NCBI RefSeq assembly: GCF_039545035.1
Contig: NZ_BAABRO010000007.1
Location: 248,001 to 312,000 of the forward strand
Length of the DNA: 64,000 nt
Origin: Novipirellula caenicola
GTDB lineage: Bacteria > Planctomycetota > Planctomycetia > Pirellulales > Pirellulaceae
Direction of reading: 5' to 3'
Positions within the stretch are counted from its first letter, which is position 1; each line of letters opens with the position of its first letter. The notes beneath the pieces were generated by a model. That model was not told where the DNA came from, did no database searches, and worked only from the letters and a program-made list of their open reading frames with translations. Position numbers and translations under genes: made by a program. This document shows positions 42,200 to 50,253 of the stretch, one piece after another.

Positions 42200-43729
42200 C
42201 TACAAGACGGACGTTTGCTCAGCGTCGATTTTGTCCAGCATCCATGGCGTTTGCGAACGCGAGTCGTAGACAAGGTTTTTGGCAAGCGGAAATTGATGCG
42301 AACGACTTTCTAGAAAGTGCATCAAATAGCCGGCTGTGTTAGGGAACGCGACCAAGTCGCCTCGACGGATTCCCGCGGGGAATCGCAGTTTACGCAAGCA
42401 AATCAGCTCGGACTCGGTACAGTAGGCGCCGACCAAAAAGCCTTCCATCGGCTCGGTTTTGTGCTCATTGGGGCGACCGTCTTCCGAATAGTCGGTCTGG
42501 GGAATCACGATCGGGTCGACTAAAAAATCATCGCTGCTGGTTCGGCACTGAGTCCGGTTCATCGACAATCCGATCAACCAATCACCCTCCGCATTTTGTT
42601 TGCGAAACTCAACTCGGGCAATCGTCATCCCACAGCCATCCAAGATGCTGCGTCCTGGTTCGCAGCGAAGTTGCAGGTTGTGGTCACGGACTTGGTCCGC
42701 AACCGTGCTGTCGGCAACCGGCGAATCCAAAATCTGGGCCAACCAAGCGGAACGCGTGGGCGTTTGGTAGTAGGGATAGCTGTTCGGTTGACCAACGATC
42801 TTGTCATCCACCGCCATCAAACCGAGGCCATGCCCTCGATAGGTCAACGGCGGTCGCTGCTGCAGTAACCCGCGACGATGCTCGTTCCAAAATGTTTCCC
42901 ACTGCTCGCCGCTGGACAGGTAGCTGATCGGAAACCCACCACCGATGTCGAGGAATTCAATTGGATGCCCCTGTTGCCTTAACGGTGGCACGACCGCCAA
43001 TGACTGAGCGATCGCGGAGACGCGTTGCTGTCCGCAATAACCGTCAAGATGGAAATGCAAACCGGTGACGCGAGCATGGTCGGCCGCGATTCCTTTGGCA
43101 AACGACTCGCAGTGCTCGATGTCGACACCAAACCGCGAGTGCAATTTGTTGCCACCATGAATAAATCCGCTCAACCGAATCGCAACGAAAGCAGGTTTCG
43201 CTAGCTTCTTGGCGGTGTGGGTGATCAACGACAACTCGTCGTCGTTGTCGATCGTCAGTGTGATTTCATTGCGAACGCAAACCTCGACTAGGTTCGCGTT
43301 CTTTATTGCCGCAGTGCAGATGATGTCGTTTGAGGTGATACCGGATTGGAGTGTTTGCTCAAGCTCATTCAGACTGGCGACGTCAATTCCTGAGCCCGCC
43401 AGCGGTGCGGCGTTGACGAACGTCAAGCACTTGTTCGCTTTGCGGGCAAAGAAAACGCGGAAGTCCAACGATCGTGCCTCCGCGACTGCATTCAGTTCTC
43501 GAACGTTGCCCAGCATCGGGTCTGCAGTCACCACGTTTAGCGGCGATCCATATTGCTGCAGCAGCGATCCCAACGCGGGATCATGCAGCAGCGAATTCAT
43601 CCACGGTTCGCGTCGAGCGGTCAACGGTGTGACCCCGACACAGCCGCGATCAAGTGAACCGGATGACGGTAGTTGTCGTCGGACGTCAGCACTCAAATCG
43701 ACGGTCGTTCCATTTGGCGACCCCGTCAT
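42200..43729 (-). CDS. Fold-III PLP-dependent decarboxylase, SbnH/LysA-like
   Basis: 509 residues if started at the ATG at 43729, which overlaps the upstream stop as TGATG; the frame remains open 183 bases further but lies in the upstream gene. Motifs of the alanine-racemase-fold decarboxylases are in order: VFFARKANKCLTFVNA (Lys forming the PLP Schiff base), GLHFHLDGYCG (His), FLDIGGGFPISYL, EPGRSILDGCGM and GAYCTESELICLR (active-site Cys). The family decarboxylates diamino acids (diaminopimelate, ornithine, and, in SbnH, a citryl-diaminopropionate intermediate). Genomic company of an SbnA-like synthase supports a diaminopropionate or siderophore pathway, not lysine synthesis. No signal peptide. 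Confidence 0.85.
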   Translation of the reverse strand: MTGSPNGTTVDLSADVRRQLPSSGSLDRGCVGVTPLTARREPWMNSLLHDPALGSLLQQYGSPLNVVTADPMLGNVRELNAVAEARSLDFRVFFARKANKCLTFVNAAPLAGSGIDVASLNELEQTLQSGITSNDIICTAAIKNANLVEVCVRNEITLTIDNDDELSLITHTAKKLAKPAFVAIRLSGFIHGGNKLHSRFGVDIEHCESFAKGIAADHARVTGLHFHLDGYCGQQRVSAIAQSLAVVPPLRQQGHPIEFLDIGGGFPISYLSSGEQWETFWNEHRRGLLQQRPPLTYRGHGLGLMAVDDKIVGQPNSYPYYQTPTRSAWLAQILDSPVADSTVADQVRDHNLQLRCEPGRSILDGCGMTIARVEFRKQNAEGDWLIGLSMNRTQCRTSSDDFLVDPIVIPQTDYSEDGRPNEHKTEPMEGFLVGAYCTESELICLRKLRFPAGIRRGDLVAFPNTAGYLMHFLESRSHQFPLAKNLVYDSRSQTPWMLDKIDAEQTSVL

Positions 43730-45471
43730 CAAGCTGCCGTCCTTGATCTCGATCGGACCAGACTTTCGGTCCAGCGATCCAGATGAGTGTGAAGGGTGCG
43801 GCTGAGCGTGTCGTTGCCGAGCACACTGCCTTCGGTGACCCGGCCAAACACGGCGATGCCTGGCAATGCTTTGCTGTTTCGCTGTACCAGCCGGCCAGAA
43901 TCGTTGACACACAGCCCGGTATTGTTGTGATGCACGAATGCATCGCTGGCCAATCGATCGAGAATGCCTCCTTGTTCATTCTGATGCGGACCCGGAATGG
44001 TGGCGTCAATGATGCGGTCGACTTCGATCACACGGTGACCACACTGCAGCGTTTTGCGGCCATCTGCGTCGCGATTCGGGGTTCCATCGGCGAGAAAACG
44101 CAAGTCGATCAATCCAGCATCGTAAATGGCCAAAATGCGGCCGATATTTTCCGCTGGCGGACCAAAGGCAATGCGTTCCATCTCAGTAGCAATTCGCTGG
44201 AACCCGTCGACGCTCTCGGCGGCGAGTCCACCTTGGCTGACCAGTTCCACCAGCGCGGGGTAGAGTTGACGCCACGCCAACCCCAATGCCCAGGCTTCGT
44301 CGACGGGTTTGCGGTCGGTCGCAACGTCGTAGGAGTGTCGCAATTGGGCGATGACTTCCTTGTCCACCACTCGCCAACGCGACCAGTCACGGAACCATTG
44401 GCGGACGTTAAACCGTTCCACCTCTGGCCGAAGCTTGTGCAGGGCGTCGGTGGCTGCGTTGATGATGATCGGCCAAGCATCGCTGCGAAAATTCGGCTTC
44501 TCATTTTCATCTTCGCTGGTGCGAGTGAGTTTGGCGGTAGAAGCGAGAATCCGCAGCTGTTTGGTATAGCGATTCCAGATCGGAGCCAATTGCTGTTGGT
44601 GGATGTCAGCCGATTTCGGCAACATCGGTCGTCCCGAACGCGAAAACGGCACGATTGCTTTGGGTTCGAGGCCCGATCGTTGATAGCTCCAGCGGCCATC
44701 GACCTCTGTAAACTTGCCACCGCGACCTTCGGTCAATGAAAGGGCGGCATCGATCCACGTCAATCCGAAACCTCGAATCGCGACCACCGAATCCGCTGGC
44801 ACCGCGTCGGTCGACAGTCGTGTTTCGGTTGGGAACACGCATGGGATATCGGCGATCACGTCACCAATGCGATACGATTCGGCCGATCGCCATCCCTCAT
44901 GTCCCACCGCTAAAACCACTTCGTCGTAAGTCGCGTCGTCATCCGCTGTGCTCAAGATCCAGCGGTCGTCGGCGTATTCGATATCAACGACTTTCGCCGG
45001 ATACAGATTGACTGTGGCCAGCGGCCGCAACCGTTTGAGGACTTGCTGAAAACAGTCGTGCAAATATTCACCCACGATGGCTCGCGGTGCATAGCCGTCG
45101 GGCTCGGACCACTGTGGACGATTGCGTTTAGCCCACTCGAGAAACGACATCGAGATGACGTTGTGACTCGATACAGGGTGATTGCGCTGGTCGGGATGCC
45201 GTGTATCAATCTGACGGCTGGTGAAATTCATTCTTAGATGTTCCGGTTGGCGTGGATCGTAGACCATGCCTGCGCCGGGATAAGCCGCTGGTTCGTAGAT
45301 GTCAATCTGAACGGGACCGTTAAGTTTTTGTTGTTCGATCGCATGCGTGAGACGCTCGAGACAATACATTCCCCGTGGTCCACAACCCACAATGGCCAAT
45401 CGAAACGTCGAGTCCACCGACGAATCTGCTGACGTTGTAAAACGTTCGCTTGATTTAAATCCAATGCTCAT
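43729..45471 (-). CDS. FAD/NAD(P)-binding oxidoreductase, COG4529-like
   Basis: 580 residues. The N-terminal dinucleotide site is FRLAIVGCGPRGMYCLERL (GxGxxG with G-P-R-G), then IDIYEPAAYPGAGMVYDP and HLRMNFTSRQIDTRHP. This matches the NAD_binding_9 / COG4529-like family of uncharacterised FAD proteins, distantly related to lysine/ornithine monooxygenases. A second block, DEVVLAVGHEGWRS, and AVFGRVTEGSVLGNDTLSR near the C-terminus fit the FAD fold. It overlaps its upstream neighbour by ATGA and its downstream neighbour by one base. Its position between SbnA-like and SbnH-like genes suggests it replaces the SbnB dehydrogenase or modifies the amine; this is inference. Confidence 0.8.
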   Translation of the reverse strand: MSIGFKSSERFTTSADSSVDSTFRLAIVGCGPRGMYCLERLTHAIEQQKLNGPVQIDIYEPAAYPGAGMVYDPRQPEHLRMNFTSRQIDTRHPDQRNHPVSSHNVISMSFLEWAKRNRPQWSEPDGYAPRAIVGEYLHDCFQQVLKRLRPLATVNLYPAKVVDIEYADDRWILSTADDDATYDEVVLAVGHEGWRSAESYRIGDVIADIPCVFPTETRLSTDAVPADSVVAIRGFGLTWIDAALSLTEGRGGKFTEVDGRWSYQRSGLEPKAIVPFSRSGRPMLPKSADIHQQQLAPIWNRYTKQLRILASTAKLTRTSEDENEKPNFRSDAWPIIINAATDALHKLRPEVERFNVRQWFRDWSRWRVVDKEVIAQLRHSYDVATDRKPVDEAWALGLAWRQLYPALVELVSQGGLAAESVDGFQRIATEMERIAFGPPAENIGRILAIYDAGLIDLRFLADGTPNRDADGRKTLQCGHRVIEVDRIIDATIPGPHQNEQGGILDRLASDAFVHHNNTGLCVNDSGRLVQRNSKALPGIAVFGRVTEGSVLGNDTLSRTLHTHLDRWTESLVRSRSRTAA

Positions 45472-46493
45472 GACATCACCGCCTTTTTCTCCGTTGCGTT
45501 TGTGATTCCCGCCAATTGGCGAAGGGCATCAGGGCCACAGTCAAGTTCGTTTGCGACCCAATCATCATTAAAAATGGTTTCTAAGTAGCGTGTTCCTGAA
45601 TCGTGCAGGATTGCGACGCATGTTTTGTGTTCGAGTTGGTGTTGCATTCGACGCACTGTTTCGAGAACGCCGCCTGCCGATCCGCCCACCAACAAGGCTT
45701 CGCGGTCCGCCATCCGTCGACATCCGACGACGCAGTCGAGGTCGCGAACGCGAGCGACGTGGTCAAAGGTTTGGTTGCGTGCCAGCGGGGGCACCCGGCC
45801 GGCGCCGAGTCCAGGGATCTGCCGCGGTCCGGCGGTGCCGCCAAACAGAACGCTGCCTTCCGAGTCGACTGCCACAACCTTGGTCGAGCGATTCATCGAA
45901 CGTAGATAATTGCGACATCCTTGCGCCGCGCCGGTGCTACTGGTAGCGACAAAAAGATAGTCCAATTCTCCATCAAGAGCTTGATCGATCTCGCGGATGG
46001 TGCCGTTGCAATGGGAGGACGGATTGGCGGGGTTGGAGTACTGGTTGGGCCAATAGGAATTGGCCGTGGTTTCGAGCAAGTAGCAAACGCGAGCCAGACG
46101 AGCGGATAGAAAGTCGCCTTCCAGTGGTTGGTCCACCTGATCAATCTCGGCCCCCAACGCTTTCATGATCGCGATATTCTGTGATTGGGCTCGAGGATCG
46201 ACGACACAGATAAACCGCATTCCATAGTAGCGACACACCTGCGCCAACCCAATTCCCATGTTGCCCGACGAGGATTCGATGATCGTCGTGTTGGCATCGA
46301 TTTCACCTCGGTCGATGGCTTGTCGGATCATCTCATGGGCTGGTCGATCCTTGGCGCTGCCGCCTGGATTGCCGGATTCAAGCTTGGCGAACAATTTGAC
46401 GTTGGGGGTGTCCAAGTAGCGATTCAGTTGAATCAATGGCGTATTGCCAATCGCATCAAGCACATTTTTAGCAGGTTTAACAACCGGATACAC
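45468..46493 (-). CDS. SbnA-like PLP synthase, N-(2-amino-2-carboxyethyl)-L-glutamate synthase type
   Basis: 341 residues if started at the GTG at 46493 (VYPVVKPAKNVLDAIG), with GGAG nine bases upstream; the frame runs open to 46715 but the leader looks non-coding. Cysteine-synthase fold: IGNTPLIQLNRYL, NPGGSAKDRPAHEM (PLP Lys), ESSSGNMGIGLAQ and VGGSAGGVL. Family-specific SbnA landmarks: RFICVVDPRAQSQN, NSYWPNQYSNPANPSSH, LDYLFVATSSTGAAQGC and DSEGSVLFG. In staphyloferrin B synthesis SbnA joins O-phosphoserine and glutamate on the way to 2,3-diaminopropionate. It starts the three-gene operon with ATGA overlap to the next. No Cys-synthase partner (cysE) is near. Confidence 0.85.
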   Translation of the reverse strand: MYPVVKPAKNVLDAIGNTPLIQLNRYLDTPNVKLFAKLESGNPGGSAKDRPAHEMIRQAIDRGEIDANTTIIESSSGNMGIGLAQVCRYYGMRFICVVDPRAQSQNIAIMKALGAEIDQVDQPLEGDFLSARLARVCYLLETTANSYWPNQYSNPANPSSHCNGTIREIDQALDGELDYLFVATSSTGAAQGCRNYLRSMNRSTKVVAVDSEGSVLFGGTAGPRQIPGLGAGRVPPLARNQTFDHVARVRDLDCVVGCRRMADREALLVGGSAGGVLETVRRMQHQLEHKTCVAILHDSGTRYLETIFNDDWVANELDCGPDALRQLAGITNATEKKAVMS

Positions 46494-46901
46494 GAATGGA
46501 CACTCCAGGGGGCGGCTGGCACTTTGCCAACCTGCTTTTTCGCAGACGGCCATTTGGGAATCGCACGTTCTGCTGCTAGTGTTGGTAGGGATTTGATATT
46601 GAAAGGAATTCTGTAAGCATTCGTCGTGCCAAAACCGCACAGTGCGGCTTCTTTGGCGATGCTGTGCTGGCCATCGCGAAGCACGATTCTGCAGTCGATT
46701 CCGCGAGCAATTCATCCGTCCATCACACGCGATGACGCGAGAATTTGGGCATGATCATTGATGGAGTGGTGAGGGGAGTGCGTGGGAAAAACCTGCAAAT
46801 TGCTAGTGAAAACTTGCTCCAATCGTCCGGTTTGCTGGCAAGCATGCTGATCAAATTGAAGTCAGATGCTGCAAAGAATCGTAGAGCGATTGTCGCACGG
46901 C

Positions 46902-47458
46902 TTTCCAAGCCGTTAGCGTGCGTCAGTTTCGGACGTCGCTCTTGCGTCACGGCGTCGAGGCGAGAGCGACAGCGGTCAGTCGGATCACAAATTCACCGAA
47001 ACGGTTCCAGCTTGGAAAGCTGGCCTACAATGCTTTGCAAGCCGTTAACGTGCGTCGCGGTTCGACGTTGCCTTGCTTCACAGCGTCGAGGCGAGAGCGA
47101 CAGCGATCGGTCGGATCACGAATCCACCGAAACGGCTCCAGCTTGGAAAGCTGGCCGACAATGTCTTCCAAGCCGTTGGCGTGCGTCGCGGTTCGGCGTT
47201 GCCTTGCTTCACGGCGTCAAGGCGAGAACGACAGTGGTCAGTCGGATCACGAATCCACCGAAACGGCTCCAGCTTGGAAAGCTGGCCGACAATGCTTTCC
47301 AAGCCGTTGGCGTGCGTCGAGTTTCGGACGTCGCCTTGTTTCACGGCGTCAAGGCGAGAACGATAGTGATCGGTCGGATCACGAATCCACCGAAACGGCT
47401 CCAGCTTGGAAAGCTGGCCGACAATGCTTTGCAAGCCGTTAACGTGCGTCGCGGTTGA
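46902..47458. repeat. Tandem array of 131/132-bp units (four full, one partial)
   Basis: The block GCCGTT marks unit starts at 46909, 47041, 47172, 47303 and 47435. Each unit contains a perfect hairpin CCAGCTTGGAAAGCTGG (47007-47023, 47138-47154, 47269-47285, 47401-47417) and the segment TCGGATCACGAATCCACCG. Units differ by a few substitutions. The array ends at the SDR stop and lies in the 965-base gap upstream of the SbnA-like gene, where several frames are open by chance; I call none of them a gene. Confidence 0.92.
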
Positions 47459-48349
47459 TTAACCGTTGATGACTTCGCCACCGTTGGGATGCAGCACCTG
47501 GCCGGTGATGTAAGAAGCATCCTGCGAAGCAAGAAAAACGTAACAGCTGCCGCATTCATCAGGCTGTCCCGCCCGACCCATTGGCGTGTCGTTGCCAAAC
47601 TTGCTGACCTTCTCTTTGTCAAAGGTCGCGGGGATCAGCGGAGTCCAGATTGGCCCTGGTGCGACCGCGTTGACGCGAATCCCGTCATCCACCAATTTCT
47701 GTGATAGCGAACGAGTGTAGGCCACGATGGCGCCTTTGGTGGCAGCGTAGTCCAACAGTCCCGGGCTGCCGCGATACGCGGTTACCGAGGTCGTGTTGAT
47801 GATCGAGCTTCCGGCATGCTTTTTCAAATGCGGCAGCGCCGCTTGGGTCAAGTAGAACATCGGAAAGACGTTGGTGCGGAAGGTCGCGAGCAGTTGTTTT
47901 TCGGTGATCGCGTCAATATCCTCTTGCGGGTGTTGTTCCGCCGCATTGTTGACCAGGATATCGAGGCGACCAAACTTTTTGATCGTCTTCTCAACCGCGG
48001 ATGTACATGAAGCGGCCTTGCCGATGTCAGCCTTGATGGGCAAACAGCTTCGCCCTTCGGCCTCGACTAGCGACCGCGTTTGTTCGGCGTCTTCTTTTTC
48101 ATTCAGATAAACAAAGGCGATGTCCGCACCTTCGCGAGCGAACATCACGGCGACGGATCGACCAATCCCGCTGTCGCCCCCGGTGATCAATGCAACCTTG
48201 TCTTTCAATTTGCCACTGCCAACGTAATCCTCGCGGATCGTACGTGGCTGCGGTTCCATTTCAGCCTGGATGCCGGGTTGTCGATCTTGCGATTGCGGTG
48301 GTCGACTTTTTTTCGAGTTGGCGTTTCCCCGTGTCTTTGATTTGTTCAT
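47459..48349 (-). CDS. SDR-family oxidoreductase (YghA-like)
   Basis: 296 residues. A Lys/Gln-rich N-terminus (about 45 residues) precedes the classical SDR: VALITGGDSGIGRSVAV (cofactor site), DILVNNAAEQHPQ, then the catalytic Ser, Tyr and Lys in IINTTSVTAYRG and DYAATKGAIVAYTRSLS. The terminal INAVAPGPIWTPL-type segment is present as RVNAVAPGPIWTPLIP, and the tail ITGQVLHPNGGEVING is family-typical. The likely reaction is NAD(P)-dependent alcohol or aldehyde oxidoreduction. It lies 45 bases downstream of the DAO-Rieske gene on the same strand. Confidence 0.92.
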   Translation of the reverse strand: MNKSKTRGNANSKKSRPPQSQDRQPGIQAEMEPQPRTIREDYVGSGKLKDKVALITGGDSGIGRSVAVMFAREGADIAFVYLNEKEDAEQTRSLVEAEGRSCLPIKADIGKAASCTSAVEKTIKKFGRLDILVNNAAEQHPQEDIDAITEKQLLATFRTNVFPMFYLTQAALPHLKKHAGSSIINTTSVTAYRGSPGLLDYAATKGAIVAYTRSLSQKLVDDGIRVNAVAPGPIWTPLIPATFDKEKVSKFGNDTPMGRAGQPDECGSCYVFLASQDASYITGQVLHPNGGEVING

Positions 48350-48394
48350 GCAATCGATCCTCAGGCGATTTTCTCAGTGCGTTTTTAAAAGGGT

Positions 48395-49894
48395 TTATTG
48401 CTTTCCTGTTTTGGGTGATTGCAAGTCTTGTTCCGGGGGGCCGTAAAGCCGTTTCCCGCAGTTGGTAAATCGGCCGCCATGCACGGGGCAGTCCCATGTT
48501 TGTTCGGCTTCGTTCCACGAAACCGTGCCGCCCATATGAGTGCAAACGGGATCACATCGATGCAGCACGCCGCTTTTGTCGCGGCAAATTGCGGTATGAA
48601 CGCCGTCGACGTCACCTACCGCACCTTCGCCAGGCCGCAGGGTGACAGGATCGATCTTTTTCGCGGGTAGGATTCGCTGAGCCATCCCTTTGACCGGAGC
48701 TGCCATCTCGGTGACCGCTCCGGTGATCGCCGAAACGCTTAGTCGCGAGGGTGACAAGGCATCTTGCAGCGTCGATGATCCGCGAAAAATTTGGTCGGCA
48801 ATCAACCATCCCGCCGCCGTGCCCCACGTCAATCCAACGCCGCTCAATCCGGTCGCGATCCAGGCGTTTTTCTTGCCAGGAACCTTGCCAATCATCGGCA
48901 ATCCGTCGGTCGGTTCAAACAGCTCGGCGCTCCATCGCGACTCGATCGAGCGGACGTCAAAGCGTTGGCGAACATATTCTTCGAGATCTGCTTGCGCTTG
49001 TTTGGTGTCGCCATCGCCAGTGCGGTGGTCACAGCCGCCCACGATGATTTTATTCGGCGACGCACTTCCCCAGCGGCGTGTGTAGAAATAGGGATCCGAG
49101 TTGTCCCAGAACAATCCATCCTCTGGCGGATTGGTCACTTCGGCCAGTAGTGCATAGGATTGATACGCCGGTGTCTCGATGTCCAACAGCATCGAATCGG
49201 ATTTGTTGCAGTGGGCTGCCAGCACCAAATGGTCAAAGTGGGCGGTCCCGTCGCCGACGGACAGCTCGCGAGTTTCTTCTTCGAGCGAGACGCGAGCGAT
49301 CGATTTTTCGAAAATCTTACCCCCGGCTTCGACCACCAAATCTGTCAATCGTCGCAAGTAGGCCATCGAGTCCATTCGGGCCATCGAGTCGATGCGAAAG
49401 CCGACGGTTGCGAATCGTAGCGGAGGCTTGTCACACCATTCGACCGGCAACCCTAGCTGGGCAGCGGCCTCGCATTCGTCGCGAAGCGATGAGGCATCGT
49501 CGGCATGTTCGGAATAGTAGTAGCCTGGGACGCGAGTGAAATCGCAATAGTTGGCCGCTCGGTGTTCAATCGCGGCGATCGCGGCTTGGCGAAGTTGTAC
49601 GTACGCGCGGCTTGCCGTTTCACCCAATTTCGAAAGCAACTCGCCGCAGCCGATTTCCGGATGCGCGTCCAGGTGCCCGGTGCTGCCGCCGGTGGTTCCT
49701 CCGCCGATAATCGCTGCCTCGTAAACCGCCACACTGAATCCGCGATGCAGTAATTCCAAGGCCGTCGAAAGTCCGGTGATTCCGCCGCCCACCACGGCAA
49801 CGTCGCTGGTGTGGGTGGATGACAATCGATCAAATCGCTGTGTCAGCGGATTGGAATGAACCCAACACGAATGATGAATCGCGTTTGCATTCAT
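48395..49894 (-). CDS. FAD-dependent DAO-type oxidoreductase fused to a Rieske domain
   Basis: 499 residues from the ATG at 49894 with CGAGG upstream; the frame reaches 49987. The N-terminal FAD site is DVAVVGGGITGLSTALELLHRG without the last part, followed by GGGTTGGSTGHLDAH; ATGLSGVGLTWGTAAGWLIAD completes the DAO fold. The C-terminal 75 residues form a Rieske domain with ligands in CTHMGGTVS (Cys-x-His) and CPVHGGRFTN (Cys-x-x-His). Such fusions are known in bacteria as membrane-independent oxidoreductases. It likely forms a unit with the SDR downstream (45-base gap). Substrate unknown. Confidence 0.92.
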   Translation of the reverse strand: MNANAIHHSCWVHSNPLTQRFDRLSSTHTSDVAVVGGGITGLSTALELLHRGFSVAVYEAAIIGGGTTGGSTGHLDAHPEIGCGELLSKLGETASRAYVQLRQAAIAAIEHRAANYCDFTRVPGYYYSEHADDASSLRDECEAAAQLGLPVEWCDKPPLRFATVGFRIDSMARMDSMAYLRRLTDLVVEAGGKIFEKSIARVSLEEETRELSVGDGTAHFDHLVLAAHCNKSDSMLLDIETPAYQSYALLAEVTNPPEDGLFWDNSDPYFYTRRWGSASPNKIIVGGCDHRTGDGDTKQAQADLEEYVRQRFDVRSIESRWSAELFEPTDGLPMIGKVPGKKNAWIATGLSGVGLTWGTAAGWLIADQIFRGSSTLQDALSPSRLSVSAITGAVTEMAAPVKGMAQRILPAKKIDPVTLRPGEGAVGDVDGVHTAICRDKSGVLHRCDPVCTHMGGTVSWNEAEQTWDCPVHGGRFTNCGKRLYGPPEQDLQSPKTGKQ

Positions 49895-50253
49895 GATGAA
49901 CCTCGGGGGATGAATGTTTTGGTAGCTTTTGGGATCAACAAGCACACCGTGTGCCGTTGGTTCGGTTTGCGACCTCGTCAAAAACAACTTTGCAAACGAC
50001 CGGAAATCCGGCAGCTGGCGTCGCCAAGATTTCCGAAGAAGCGGTACCGCCGGGGGAACTCATCGATCAATTCGCTCTCGAGAGCCGATTTTCCTGCTCA
50101 ATTCCGGTTTTCTCGCCTGGCGGGACGAATTCAGGTGACCATCATCAGGGGATAGTCTGTAGACTGTGGTGGCATTCTCGATGCATCGTTCCTTTCCCAC
50201 CTGGCTGCCTTTTTTAGCCCCCCTGCCCTGCCCCGCATTGGTCCAACGCACCT
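49895..50253. other. Intergenic region between divergent genes
   Basis: About 360 bases between the DAO-Rieske gene and the DUF1592 gene. No repeats or genes are recognised; it should carry the promoters of both. Confidence 0.45.

Noticed and set aside
46745-47458. Long open frames (237 and 174 codons) through the tandem repeats
   Set aside because: They exist in several frames at once because the 131/132-bp units have few stops. The translation is repetitive, Arg/Ser-rich and without a ribosome-binding site.
46902-47458. CRISPR array
   Set aside because: The units are 131/132 bp and lack short direct repeats separated by unique spacers; no cas genes are present.
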